Assembly: GCA_016795505.1 (NCBI GenBank)
Contig: JAEUHH010000027.1
Span: forward strand, 1 to 43,263
Direction of reading: 5' to 3'
DNA from: Verrucomicrobiales bacterium
Lineage (GTDB): Bacteria > Verrucomicrobiota > Verrucomicrobiia > Verrucomicrobiales > DEV007
DNA length: 43,263 nucleotides
Shown: positions 24,114-34,055 of the stretch, in pieces
Numbering within the stretch: position 1 is the first letter of the stretch
How the letters are laid out: each line of letters opens with the position of its first letter
Notes under the pieces: model-generated
Seen by the model: only the letters and a program-made list of their open reading frames with translations
The model's database searches: none
Told to the model about the DNA's origin: nothing
Translations under genes and position numbers: made by a program

Positions 24114-27100
24114 TTACTCAACCCGTAGTTCCAAGCTCCCACTATGGCTGTTGAATTCCGGGGCGTAGAGGCATTGGATCTCGGCGACGCCGCTCTGGTA
24201 GCGGCCCCGCAATTGGACGCGGGTGGTGGTCTCGAAGACGTAGGTGCCCTTGGGGAGATACTCGATGAAGAAATGGCTCGCGGTGTCGCGGGTGGACTCG
24301 TAGTAGGCGAGTCCATCCTGGAATCGGTAGCCGCTCAGGACATTGACGGGCTCGGTGCCGCTGCCGCGCTGGTCTTTGAGGTGGACGTACTCGAGATCGC
24401 GATCGGTGCGGAGTTCGACGCGGGTGACGAGCTCGTCGCCTGGCTTGAGGGCCTGGCCGGCGGCGACGGCTTTCAGCTCGGGGCCGGCCTTGCCATGGGT
24501 CCGGAGGAAGAGGGATTTTTTCAGGGTGAGGGGATTGTCCTGGTGCGGGGTGACTTTGGCGATGTCCTCCAGATACTGCCAGTGGAGGCTGCCCCAGGAC
24601 ACGCCCTTGTCCGGCTTGGTCAGGGTGACGCGGCCCATCTCGGGGCGGATCTCGGTGGCGGTGAGGCGTTTTTCGTAAAAGCCGGTGCCGGCCTCGACAT
24701 TCTCGGGTTTCACGGCGGTGTCGCCGAGGGTCAGGGTGACGAGGGCATCGGAGCCGAGCAGGTCGTCGCCGCCGAGCAGCAGGGCGTAGATGGCGTCGGC
24801 GGTGGACTTGGTGCTGGGCCAGGCCTGGGTCTGGCGCTGTTTCAGCAGCCAGACGCGGCAGTCGTCGGCGGCGGTCTGGTCCCGGGGGATCTCGCGGAGG
24901 GCCTCGATCATCATGGCCTGGGTCTCGATGGGGGCGCGATACCACCACCAGTGCTGCTCGGTGTCGCGCCAGTAGCGGCCGAGTTCGTCGTCGTTGACGG
25001 ACCGCTCCAGCAGGGAGGCGACGATGGCGCCGGGAGTCTCGGCATCGCCAAAGCGTTTCAATCCGAGGGCGATGTGGGCCTGGGAGAGGCGGGGCAGGCC
25101 GGGCCAGTCGCGCCGCGCGAGGCCGCGGAAGAAATCGACCGCCGGCTGATACTCCGGCGCGACGGGGCGGCGCACGAGGTAGAAACTGCGGGCATAGAGG
25201 TAGAGCGCCTCGGTGGTGCCGAGGTGCTCGATCTTTTGGCGCAGGTAATGCTGGTGGCGCTCGTGGAGCCAGGCATCGAGCCGGTCGAGGGCGCGCAGGG
25301 CGAGGCGGTCATCGATATCGACTCCGAGATGGATCAGCCGTCCGAAGCCGCTGACGAGGTAGAGGGTGATGAATTCGTTCTCACGTCCGCCGGGAAACCA
25401 CGGCCAGGCGCCATTGTCGATCTGCATGGACTCGAGCTTGGCCAGGGCCGAGGCGGTCTCGGCCTGGAGCCGGTTGGCTTCGAACAGGATGCCGACATTC
25501 CGGCGCGCCTGGGTCTCGTCCTTGGCGTCGCGCAGCCAGGGGGTCTCCTCGACGAGGACGCTCTTCAGGTCGTCGTTTTTGAGCAAGGGGCTGTCGAGCG
25601 CCTCCGGCTGGGCCTCGCGCCAGAGATCGAAGACGCGGCGGATCTTCGGATTCGAGTTGGCGATGTGCCGGGCGAGGGCATTGGCATAGAGCCGGTTGAA
25701 GACCTGCTCGGCGCACTCGTGGGGATACTCCATGAGGTAGGGCAGCGACTGCACCGCATACCAGGCGGGCTGGGACACCACCTGGGCGGTGAGGCTGCGG
25801 TGCTGGAGCGTGCCGGACCCGGCGCTGTCGAGCAGCTTCGGCAGGGTGAAGGTCTTTTCCCCCGCGTCGCGGATGGGCAGGGTGATGGACTCGGTGAGGA
25901 GGATGCGGCGGGAGAGTACGGGCAGCCAGCCTTCCTCGCCATCGGAGACGGTGCCGGTGGAGGCGACGGCGCGATACTGGAGGAAGCCCTGGCCATCGGG
26001 CACGGTGAGGCGCCACGAGTAGGTGCGCGATCCGCTGGCGGGCAGGTCGAGCGTCTGCTCGGGGGTGGCATTGCCGAGGGCGGGATTGGCATCGGCCAGT
26101 GAGGCGGCGTCGGAAAACTCGAGGCGCACCTTGCCGGTCACCGGCTGGGCGGCCTTGTTGGTGACTTTCACGGTGAACTCGACGGTGTCGCCTTCGCGGA
26201 GGAAGCGCGGGGGATTCGGCTGCACCATGAGATCCTTCGCCGTGACCGTCTCGCCGGTGAGCAGGCCGGCGCGGAGCTGGCGGTCGTGGGCGAAGCCGAG
26301 GAATTTCCACGTGGTCAGGGCCTCGGGCATGGTGAACTCCAGCCGCACGGTGCCGGACTCGTCGGCGAGGAGATGCGGGTAGAAAAAGGCGGTCTCATCG
26401 AGATTCTTCCGCGCGCCGACCTGGCTCCAGTCGATGGGAGCCCCGCCAGCGGCCGGCTCGGCGGGTGCCTCGGCAGAGGCCGCTCCAGCCCCGCCGGCGG
26501 CAAAGGCATCGACCGGTGCGGCTGCCGGGGCGGCCGGGGCCGCCATGGGCGCGCCGTCGGCGATCGAAAGGGCTCTTTCTTCAAGGATATGTTCGTCCGA
26601 GTGTCTGGCGGTGGCGGATACCATCCCTTTGGCCCTGTATCCATAGACTGGTCCACGGGCCATGAGCTGCGGTAGGAAATGTCTCCACTGGGGCTCGGTC
26701 TCCGACTTGATGGCCCAATGCGAAAAAGCCGACAAGGGCGAGATCCACGCATTGTGGAACTGGCCCGAGCGGTTGGAGTAGTCGTGGTAAAAGGCGTGGA
26801 AGCCATTCTGCCAGCCATGCGGCAGGAAGGCGTCGAGCGAGGCATCATACATCGCCGCCACCAGCTCGACGGGCTCGTCTTTGGCGGCGCCTTCGACGAC
26901 GAGGGTCCAGGTCTCCTGAGATCCCGGCTCCAGCTTGTCGCGCATGCGTTCCCAGCGCAGGGAGTAGTCTTTGTTCGACCAGGGCACGGAGACGGAGCGG
27001 CTGGTGAGGTGGGCGCGGTTCTCGCGGATCTGGGTGACGTGCAGGGTGAAACCGCCGCGCTCCTTTTCCGTCACGGGCACCGCCAGCCCCTGCTGGGTGC

Positions 27101-30092
27101 GACCGGGCTCGGTCCAGTAGCGCCGCACGATCTTTCCGCGATGTTCGACTTCGACAAAGGCGCGGCCGGTCCCGTAGCCCGTGCCCCAGAGTGCCTCCAG
27201 GGTCTGGCCCGGCTCGAGGGTCCAGTTTTCGGCCGACAGGTGATGCGCCACGCGGATGGGGAAGGTCGCCGCGGCGGGATCGAGCACCCGGATGGGCAGC
27301 AGGGCGGTGACGGCGCGACCGTTGCGGTCCTTTGTCTCGAGGACGGCGCGATATTCGCCGGCGGCGAGTTTCACCTCGACCGTGGCGCGGCCCTGCTCGT
27401 CGGTTTGGAAAGGGTCTCGCTGCACCACGTCGCCGAGCGGCCACTGATTCGGGTCGGACAGGTCGGGCTCATCTGCCTGGGCGGGGCGCTGCTGCCAGGG
27501 GCGGCCGGAGAGCCGGGGTCGGTGCACCCGGTCCGGCGCCTGGAGACGGTGGACCGTGATGGTGCCGGTCGCGGTGAGCGGGTCGCCGTCGAGACTGGTG
27601 GTGCGCACGGTGAGGTCGACCGGCTTCGCCACCGTCTGCCACTCCGACGCCGACAGGTCGGCCTGGAGGGCGGTGTAGCCGATGGTGACGCCTTTCGAGG
27701 CCGAGCGGGTCTCGCCAGCCGTGTCGGTGATATCGGCATGGACCGTGAAGACGAAAGAGGGTTCCGCTTTTTCCTCAAGGGAACGGTCGGGTTCGGCGGT
27801 GAAAGCCAGCTCGAAACGGCCATCGGCTCCGGTCGTCGCCACGCCGTTGGCGATCTCGCGGGCGCCCTGAGTGGCGGGCGGGAAGAACCATCCGCACCAG
27901 CGCAGCCAGCCCGGCCAGCGGGCCTCGCGGGTGACCCGCCACCGCACCGCGGCGCCGTCGATGGGTGCGCCGGCGTAGGAGTCGGCTCGGCCCTTCAACG
28001 AGACGGCCTCACCCAGTTTCGGCGAGACCGCGGGCGGCTCCAGGGTGACTTGGAACTTGGGACGCTTGTATTCCTCCATTGAGACCGAGACAGCGCCGCG
28101 GTCTCCCTCTGCGATGGTCAGGCGGCCGGTGACGCGGCCCTTGGGCGCGGTGAAGGAGCCGCTGAAGCCACCGCGATCATTGGTCTTCACCTCGATGACC
28201 TCCACCTCCTCGCCATTGGCGTCGAGCAGGCGGATGGCGAGCGTCTTGTTCTTCAGGGTATGGTAGTCGTTTTTCTCGGTGTCGGCGTGGATGTGGATGC
28301 CTTTGAACCGGATCGTCTGGCCGGGCCGGTAGAGCGACCTGTCGGTGAAGAGATAGGTCCGGACGGGCTGGATTTCTCTCTCGCTGCGCCAGAAATGGAG
28401 TTGGTCGGAGGAGACGGCGTGGCCCTGGTGCCTCGCCAGAAAGAGAACCGGGCGATCCTTGGCCTTTTCCTCAAAGAAACCCATCGCATCGGTCTTTTTC
28501 TTGAAGGCATCGCGATTCCACCGGCCATTGTTGTCGAGAGACCAGACCTCCACCTCGGCCCCGGCGATCGGCTCGCCGGAGAGGGCATCGAGGACGAAGC
28601 CCTCTGCTCCATCCGGTGCCTGCCGGGTGATCAGCGCGAGGGGCGATACCCAGACGGGCTGGGCGGCGAGGAGATTGTCCCGCTCCGCGAAATCGGCGGC
28701 ATGGCTGGCGATGAGCAGGTAAAAGCCCGGCTGCTGGCCGGCCGGAGCCGGAACCCGCACGGTCCGCTGGCGGTAGTCGGCGGTCTTTTCGAGATCGCTT
28801 TTCCACGACACGGCGGGCGGCTGTTTCAGCGCGGCGGCGATGTCCTCGTGATTCACGTGCAGGGGCGATTGCCAGCGTCTTTCGCCAAAGGACCACTCGC
28901 GCGGGACTAGGCGGAAGTGCACGGCTGCGATGTTGCGGTAGGTGATCGCGATCTCCGGGCCGGCGGCATTCCAGACCTGCTCGGTGCCGACCTGGAGATC
29001 CGGCGCTTCGATTTGTTTCAGCAAATTGCGGCAGTTGGCCGCGAAAATGGAATCCGGGTGGCGCTCCGCAGCGGCGGCGGCGATGCGGCGGGCTTCGACG
29101 AATTCCTCGGTCGCCATGAGCCGGTCGGCGAGGGCTGCGGCCACGGCGACGCCGGCTTCCGTGTCGCCGTGGGTGGCGAGCAGCGCGGTGAGCTGGGCGC
29201 GGGCCCGGGGAGCGGCCTGGTCGCCGGTGGCCACGCCGGCAGCCCAGGCGATGCGGTCCAGGTCGATCAGCACGCGCGCCGAGGCATCGGCGTCGTTGGT
29301 GTGAAAGCGCAGCAGGTCCTGATACAGGGCGATGGCGCGCAGCTTGGGCGAGGCGGTGTCGGTCGAGGCTGGCTGCCAGGCGAGAAATTCGGCCATCGTG
29401 CCGAGCGCGGGTGAGGCGGCGTCGAAGTCGTAGGCATCCTGGGGTGCGGCGCCCGCCTGCTCGCCGGCGGTGTAGAAGGCCAGCGCCTCGTGGGCAAGAA
29501 AATCATAGAGCGTGGGGCGGAACCGGTCCGGCACGTTGCCTCTGATGAGCAGGGTGTCGAAGTCGGCGATCGGGATCTGCTGCAAGGCGGCTGCCTTTTC
29601 CAAGGCCGAGCGGTAGCGGGTGTCGATCTCGGTGAGCAGGCGCGGCAGGTCCCAGGTCTGGAAATCATCGCCCGGCGCCTCGGTGGTGCGGGTGCGCTGG
29701 AGGATGCGCCAGCGGTTTTGCTGAAAATAGGTCCAGTAGCTGCTGGCGAGCAAGGTCCTCAGGATCGGGGCGATTTCCGCGGGCGCGTCGGCCAGGGCGG
29801 TCTCATAGCGGCGGATGCGCTCCTCGGGCTGATGTCCCTGGATCTGGGTCTCGGCGGAGATGCGGTAGGCGACGGCTTTCGCGAGTTCGGGCCAGGCTTT
29901 GTCGGCTTTGGCGGCGGCTTCGATGGTGGTGAGCACCTCGATCGCCGACTGGGGACGGGCTTCGCCAAGGTGTGTTTCGACCTGCTGCCATTGGGCGTCT
30001 CGGGGGGCGGCGGCAGCGGTCATGAGGTAGCTGGAGAGGCAGAGGCCGAGAAAGCAGGCCAGGCGGGCGGGGGCGAGTCGGGGTGAGCTCAT
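24114..30092 (-). CDS. Bacterial alpha-2-macroglobulin with thioester motif
   Basis: 1992 residues with a signal peptide (1-28), so periplasmic. Bacterial alpha-2-macroglobulins trap attacking proteases through a reactive internal thioester. The CxEQ thioester is present as C1460-AEQ-1463, in the context PYLMEYPHECAEQVFNRLY. The middle part carries macroglobulin beta-sandwich domains (TYLFTDRSLYRPGQTIRFKG marks the MG2 region near 580). The bait-region candidate is an Ala/Pro-rich stretch at about 1170-1215. A helical thioester domain follows the CxEQ motif. The first 450 residues look like helical repeats. No pbpC-type transglycosylase is adjacent, so it is not the classical linked pair. Confidence 0.95.
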   Translation of the reverse strand: MSSPRLAPARLACFLGLCLSSYLMTAAAAPRDAQWQQVETHLGEARPQSAIEVLTTIEAAAKADKAWPELAKAVAYRISAETQIQGHQPEERIRRYETALADAPAEIAPILRTLLASSYWTYFQQNRWRILQRTRTTEAPGDDFQTWDLPRLLTEIDTRYRSALEKAAALQQIPIADFDTLLIRGNVPDRFRPTLYDFLAHEALAFYTAGEQAGAAPQDAYDFDAASPALGTMAEFLAWQPASTDTASPKLRAIALYQDLLRFHTNDADASARVLIDLDRIAWAAGVATGDQAAPRARAQLTALLATHGDTEAGVAVAAALADRLMATEEFVEARRIAAAAAERHPDSIFAANCRNLLKQIEAPDLQVGTEQVWNAAGPEIAITYRNIAAVHFRLVPREWSFGERRWQSPLHVNHEDIAAALKQPPAVSWKSDLEKTADYRQRTVRVPAPAGQQPGFYLLIASHAADFAERDNLLAAQPVWVSPLALITRQAPDGAEGFVLDALSGEPIAGAEVEVWSLDNNGRWNRDAFKKKTDAMGFFEEKAKDRPVLFLARHQGHAVSSDQLHFWRSEREIQPVRTYLFTDRSLYRPGQTIRFKGIHIHADTEKNDYHTLKNKTLAIRLLDANGEEVEVIEVKTNDRGGFSGSFTAPKGRVTGRLTIAEGDRGAVSVSMEEYKRPKFQVTLEPPAVSPKLGEAVSLKGRADSYAGAPIDGAAVRWRVTREARWPGWLRWCGWFFPPATQGAREIANGVATTGADGRFELAFTAEPDRSLEEKAEPSFVFTVHADITDTAGETRSASKGVTIGYTALQADLSASEWQTVAKPVDLTVRTTSLDGDPLTATGTITVHRLQAPDRVHRPRLSGRPWQQRPAQADEPDLSDPNQWPLGDVVQRDPFQTDEQGRATVEVKLAAGEYRAVLETKDRNGRAVTALLPIRVLDPAAATFPIRVAHHLSAENWTLEPGQTLEALWGTGYGTGRAFVEVEHRGKIVRRYWTEPGRTQQGLAVPVTEKERGGFTLHVTQIRENRAHLTSRSVSVPWSNKDYSLRWERMRDKLEPGSQETWTLVVEGAAKDEPVELVAAMYDASLDAFLPHGWQNGFHAFYHDYSNRSGQFHNAWISPLSAFSHWAIKSETEPQWRHFLPQLMARGPVYGYRAKGMVSATARHSDEHILEERALSIADGAPMAAPAAPAAAPVDAFAAGGAGAASAEAPAEPAAGGAPIDWSQVGARKNLDETAFFYPHLLADESGTVRLEFTMPEALTTWKFLGFAHDRQLRAGLLTGETVTAKDLMVQPNPPRFLREGDTVEFTVKVTNKAAQPVTGKVRLEFSDAASLADANPALGNATPEQTLDLPASGSRTYSWRLTVPDGQGFLQYRAVASTGTVSDGEEGWLPVLSRRILLTESITLPIRDAGEKTFTLPKLLDSAGSGTLQHRSLTAQVVSQPAWYAVQSLPYLMEYPHECAEQVFNRLYANALARHIANSNPKIRRVFDLWREAQPEALDSPLLKNDDLKSVLVEETPWLRDAKDETQARRNVGILFEANRLQAETASALAKLESMQIDNGAWPWFPGGRENEFITLYLVSGFGRLIHLGVDIDDRLALRALDRLDAWLHERHQHYLRQKIEHLGTTEALYLYARSFYLVRRPVAPEYQPAVDFFRGLARRDWPGLPRLSQAHIALGLKRFGDAETPGAIVASLLERSVNDDELGRYWRDTEQHWWWYRAPIETQAMMIEALREIPRDQTAADDCRVWLLKQRQTQAWPSTKSTADAIYALLLGGDDLLGSDALVTLTLGDTAVKPENVEAGTGFYEKRLTATEIRPEMGRVTLTKPDKGVSWGSLHWQYLEDIAKVTPHQDNPLTLKKSLFLRTHGKAGPELKAVAAGQALKPGDELVTRVELRTDRDLEYVHLKDQRGSGTEPVNVLSGYRFQDGLAYYESTRDTASHFFIEYLPKGTYVFETTTRVQLRGRYQSGVAEIQCLYAPEFNSHSGSLELRVE

Positions 30093-30153
30093 ACGGGAGC
30101 TTAAACGGCCGGGGCGGAAGGATGAAGTCAGAAAAATGTAAAATGTGTGGCTT

Positions 30154-30188
30154 GGATCTGGGATCTTGGATCTTGGATCTTGGATCTT
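30154..30188 (+). repeat. Heptanucleotide repeat, 5 units
   Basis: Five GGATCTT-type units (the first is GGATCTG) lie about 60 bases upstream of the alpha-2-macroglobulin start. With the arrays at 23803-24102, this places 7-base repeats on both sides of that gene. Confidence 0.85.
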
Positions 30189-30258
30189 GGTGGGGCTGAT
30201 GTTTTTGGGTAGCTTTGGAGGTGTGGGCTCCCGATCGGATGGGGAGGCGGGGCTGGAA

Positions 30259-33246
30259 TCAGCCTTTGGTGACGGCTTCGTCGAGATTCAGGATCGCCCG
30301 AGCGACCATGGTCCAGGCGGCGAGTTCGGCAGAGGCGCCGGGTTTGGCGGCCACTTTGGCGGCTTCGAGTTCGGAGTGCTGGAAACGCTGGCGCTGGGCC
30401 TCGAAGTAGGTGACGAGGTCGTTCAACTCGCTGGCGTCCGGCTCGCGGACGAGGAGTCTGCGGAAGAGGGTGGCGGCGATGGTTTCCGATGAAACAGGGT
30501 TGGATCGGAGATCAGACAGGGTTGCATCGGCGAGTGCGCGGGCGGCCTCGACAAACATCTCGTCGTTCAGCACCGTGAGGGCCTGGAGGGGGGTGTTGCT
30601 GCGGCCGCGCTGGGCGACGCAGGTCTCCCCGGTGGGGCCGTCGAAGGTGAGGTAGGCGGCAAAGGGGGCGGTGCGCTTGGAGAAGGTGTAGAGGCTGCGG
30701 CGGTAGCGGTCCTCGCCGGGTGAGGGTTTCCAATCGGGCGAACCATAGGCGACATTGACGACACTGGCGGGCTGGGGCGGCTGGACGCTGGGACCGCCGA
30801 TCCGGGCGGACAACAGGCCGGCGCCGGCAAGGGTGGCGTCGCGGAAGACCTCGCCATCGAGGCGGAAGCGGGGACCGCGGGCGAGCAGGATGTTCGCGGG
30901 ATCGCGGGTCAGCAGGTCGGCGGTGACGGCCGAGCTTTGGCGGTAGGTGGCGCTGTGGACGATGAGCCGGTGCAGCTCCTTCATCGACCAGCCGCGCCGG
31001 ACGAACTCGAGCGCGAGCCAGTCGAGCAACTCGGGATGGCTGGGCAACTCGGACTGGAGGCCGAAGTCGGCGGCTTCCGGGACGAGGCCGCGGCCGAAGA
31101 AGGCGTGCCAGGCGCGGTTCACGGCGACGCGGGCGACGAGGGGATTGCGCCCGGCATCGACCAGCCAGCGGGCAAAGCCGAGGCGGTTGGCGGGCACTCC
31201 CTCGGGGAGGCCGGCGAAGACTTTGGGCACGGCGGGGGCGACGGCTTCCTCCGCCTTGAGGTACTCGCCGCGGTGATGCCGGTGGGTGGGGCGGGGATGA
31301 TCGGCCGGACGCTCCTGCATGACCAGGGTGGTGGGAAAGCCGGGCCGGCGCGCCTCGTGGGTCTCCAGTGGCTTGCGGGCCTCGGCCAGATCGGGGGAGG
31401 TGCGGGCGTAGGCGAGCCGCAGCGTGGCATCGGTGGCGGTGAGGGGATCGACCGGCGGCAGGGTGCGGGCGGCGGGTTTCCCCGGGGCGGTGGTGGCGGA
31501 GACGCGGAATTTCCCCAAGCCGGCGACGAAATGGCGCTCGAAGAGCAGTTCCACGGTGACGACTCCGCTGGCGGCCAGGGGCTGGGCGAGATGGAGGACG
31601 AGTTCGTGCGGACGGCCTTCGCCGGTGGCGGTGGACCAGCCGGTGGAGCCGTCGCCGTCGAAGACATTGGCCGCCTCGGCATTGCCGGAGCCGATCGCGA
31701 TCTTGCCGAAATCGCGTGAGCCGCCGGAGAAGGCGACGGGATTGCCGCCGGCGATGACTTTGAACTCGCTGAGGAAAAAGTCGCCGCTGCGTCCTTCGTA
31801 GTAAGCCGCACCGGGGCCGCCCTCGGGGAGGCGGTCGTCGGGCAGGGCTTCCAGGCGCAGAGCGGTGACGGGCGCGCCGAGGTGGGACAGGTCGTAGGTC
31901 AGGGTATAGACATCCCGTTTGGTGAAGTCGCCGCTGGCGAAGACGATGCCGTCGCCTTCGTGGGCGAGGCGGGGGAGATTGCTTGTCAGCGAGGCGGGCT
32001 CCAGCGGGGTCCACGGGGCGGCCCCGGCTTTTTCGGCGGTGAGCCAGGTCTGGTAGCGGGCTTCATCGATCTTCCCGACGAGTTCGGCCTCGAGCCGGGC
32101 GGTCTCCCGGTCATGGGTGGCCTGTCGGCCGGCGACGGCGGGATCGGGCACGGCGATGGCGGGTTCATCGGCCTGGTTGAGCAGGGCCATCATGCCGTAG
32201 TAATCGGTGTGGGTGATGGGGTCGTACTTGTGGGTGTGGCACTGGGCGCAGCCGACGGTGAGGCCGAGCCAGACGGTGCCGGTGGTGTTGACCCGGTCGA
32301 CCATGGCATGGAAGCGGAACTCGAGGGGATCGATGCCGCCTTCCTCGTTGAGCATGGTGTTGCGGTGGAATCCGGTGGCGATGCGTTGGTCGAGGGTGGC
32401 GTCGGGCAGCATGTCGCCGGCAAGTTGCTCGATGGAAAAGCGGTCGTAGGGCATGTCGTCATTCAGCGCCCGGATGACCCAGTCGCGGTAGGGCCAGATG
32501 CTGCGGGGGCGGTCCTTCTCGTAGCCATTGGTATCGGCATAACGAGCCAGGTCCAGCCAGAGGCGCGCCCAGCGCTCGCCGTAGCGGTCGGAATCGAGCA
32601 GTCGGTCCACCAGATCGGACCAGGCCGCGTCGGGATCGGCGGCGTGCGCGGTGGCGAAGGCATCGGCTTCGGCCGGGGTGGGTGGCAGCCCGATGAGGTC
32701 GAGCGAGACGCGGCGGATCAGCGTGTGGGGATCGGCGGTGGGGGACGGTGCCAGACCCTCGCGGGCGAGGCGCTCGGCAACAAAGGCGTCGATGGGATTG
32801 CGGATCGTGACGGTCGCCTCGCGGATCGTGGGCACGGTGGTCGGCTGCGGGATTTCAAAGGCCCAATGCTGCTCGTAGCGGGCGCCTTCGGCGATCCAGC
32901 GGCGGAAGAGGTCGATTTCTTTTTCGCTCAGCCGGGGCTTGTTGGCTTTGGCCGGTGGCATGACCTCGTCGGGGTCGGTGGAGGTGATGCGGGCCAGCAA
33001 CTCGCTGGCTTCCGGCTTTCCGGGTTCGATGGCGCGGTAGCCACCGAGGTCGGCGGTGGCGAACTCGAACGTATGCAGGCCGAGGTCGGCATCGCGGGTC
33101 TGGTCGTCGAAGCCGTGGCACTTGAAGCAGCGGTCACTGAGGATGGGCCGGATGTCGCGGGAGAAGTCGACCGGCTCCGGCTGCTGGGCGTGCAGGGGGG
33201 CGACTGAGGCAACGCTCAGCAGGACGATCAGAGTCGGCTTTGTCAT
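30259..33246 (-). CDS. PSD1-type protein with planctomycete cytochrome C, DUF1549 and DUF1553
   Basis: 995 residues from ATG 33246 with a signal peptide (1-21). The PSCyt1 module holds the heme-c motif C40-FKCH44. DUF1549 follows, with LIRRVSLDLIGLPPTP and a second CxxCH (GCAQCHTHKYDP). A middle domain of about 250 residues looks like a carbohydrate-binding beta-sandwich. DUF1553 closes the protein (NRLGFARWLVDAGRNPLVAR to AILNLDEAVTKG). The family is diagnostic of PVC bacteria, usually in polysaccharide utilisation. No partner DUF1501 gene is next to it. A 22-bp repeat pair lies in the DUF1553 part at 30488-30531. Confidence 0.93.
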   Translation of the reverse strand: MTKPTLIVLLSVASVAPLHAQQPEPVDFSRDIRPILSDRCFKCHGFDDQTRDADLGLHTFEFATADLGGYRAIEPGKPEASELLARITSTDPDEVMPPAKANKPRLSEKEIDLFRRWIAEGARYEQHWAFEIPQPTTVPTIREATVTIRNPIDAFVAERLAREGLAPSPTADPHTLIRRVSLDLIGLPPTPAEADAFATAHAADPDAAWSDLVDRLLDSDRYGERWARLWLDLARYADTNGYEKDRPRSIWPYRDWVIRALNDDMPYDRFSIEQLAGDMLPDATLDQRIATGFHRNTMLNEEGGIDPLEFRFHAMVDRVNTTGTVWLGLTVGCAQCHTHKYDPITHTDYYGMMALLNQADEPAIAVPDPAVAGRQATHDRETARLEAELVGKIDEARYQTWLTAEKAGAAPWTPLEPASLTSNLPRLAHEGDGIVFASGDFTKRDVYTLTYDLSHLGAPVTALRLEALPDDRLPEGGPGAAYYEGRSGDFFLSEFKVIAGGNPVAFSGGSRDFGKIAIGSGNAEAANVFDGDGSTGWSTATGEGRPHELVLHLAQPLAASGVVTVELLFERHFVAGLGKFRVSATTAPGKPAARTLPPVDPLTATDATLRLAYARTSPDLAEARKPLETHEARRPGFPTTLVMQERPADHPRPTHRHHRGEYLKAEEAVAPAVPKVFAGLPEGVPANRLGFARWLVDAGRNPLVARVAVNRAWHAFFGRGLVPEAADFGLQSELPSHPELLDWLALEFVRRGWSMKELHRLIVHSATYRQSSAVTADLLTRDPANILLARGPRFRLDGEVFRDATLAGAGLLSARIGGPSVQPPQPASVVNVAYGSPDWKPSPGEDRYRRSLYTFSKRTAPFAAYLTFDGPTGETCVAQRGRSNTPLQALTVLNDEMFVEAARALADATLSDLRSNPVSSETIAATLFRRLLVREPDASELNDLVTYFEAQRQRFQHSELEAAKVAAKPGASAELAAWTMVARAILNLDEAVTKG
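30488..30531 (+). repeat. Paired 22-bp ACAGGGT repeat, locus 3, inside a gene
   Basis: Units begin GATGAAACAGGGTTGG (30488) and GATCAGACAGGGTTGC (30510), with cores at 30494 and 30516. On the coding strand they encode residues around LSDLRSNPVSSE of the DUF1553 domain, leaving the frame open. Confidence 0.85.
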
Positions 33247-33329
33247 GAGAGAAAGTAAACCCGTCCGGGCGGGAAGGGGGCGGCGTTTTTGCGGGCCGGA
33301 GTGGACCGTAAGATGGGGCAAAAAAGCGG

Positions 33330-33788
33330 TCAGGAAAGGGCGACGATCCGCAGCGCGCCGACCTGATCGCCGACCCGGGCGCCCTGCAACCGCTGGAACA
33401 GGGACGCCTGGGGCGAGACGACGGTGGTGACGATGCCATCCACCTCGGTGTCGAGGCCGCCGCCGACCGGGGCGAGCAGGAAAGCCGCGCGATGACCATC
33501 TTCGCCCGCGGTCTCGACCAGGGCGCCGAGGGCGATGGCGGCGTCGGGAGCAAAGCCGGGCGGCGTCCAGGTGGCGAAGGTTTGGAGCGTGGCGGCGAGT
33601 TCCTCGGCCTTGGCGGCCTGACCGGCGGCGAGGTAGGAGGCTTCCACGGTGCGGGTGTCGTACTTGTTCTCGGCTTTGCTGTCGGGATCGGTGGCGTAGC
33701 CGCGGGCCTCGTCGGCGGCGCCGGTGACCCGGCGGAATTGCGATTCCAATTCGGTGCGGAGAGCGTTGATGACTTGGGACTTATCCAT
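33330..33788 (-). CDS. GreA/GreB-domain-like protein
   Basis: 152 residues from ATG 33788. The helical N-terminal half has the segment AENKYDTRTVEASYLAAGQA, typical of a family of GreA/B-related proteins. The C-terminal half (about 105-150) carries LLAPVGGGLDTEVDG and a VSPQASLFQRLQGARVGD segment, matching the GreA/B C-terminal fold in which SPLGxALxGxxxGD is usual. It may bind RNA polymerase, but it lacks the long acidic-tipped coiled coil of true transcript-cleavage factors, so that function is not claimed. It is divergent from the deiminase gene. Confidence 0.65.
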   Translation of the reverse strand: MDKSQVINALRTELESQFRRVTGAADEARGYATDPDSKAENKYDTRTVEASYLAAGQAAKAEELAATLQTFATWTPPGFAPDAAIALGALVETAGEDGHRAAFLLAPVGGGLDTEVDGIVTTVVSPQASLFQRLQGARVGDQVGALRIVALS

Positions 33789-33874
33789 GAAAACGGTGGC
33801 GGGAGACAGGGCGGGAAAGATGGGTGCGAAGTTTGGCCGGAGCAACCCGCTGCGCTCGAAAAGGGCCCGCCACG

Positions 33875-33893
33875 ATTCTTTGCGCTAAAGAAT
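33875..33893. promoter_or_regulatory. Inverted repeat in divergent promoter region
   Basis: ATTCTTT and AAAGAAT form perfect 7-bp arms around GCGCT in the 267-bp gap between the GreA/B-like gene and the deiminase gene. Its AT-rich arms stand out from the GC-rich surroundings; an operator for one or both genes is plausible. Confidence 0.3.
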
Positions 33894-34055
33894 TCCTTTA
33901 TTGAAGAACAAAGACCGGGCGATACGTTTTCGACGCCATCACTTCTAACTCCCGCTTTCCGTGTCACTTCCGCCCGCCCAGACTTGCCGATCCGGTTGTC
34001 GGACGGGTCTTTCGCGGGGTCATCGGATTTCGGCCGTGAGGAGCGCCGCACTCTC

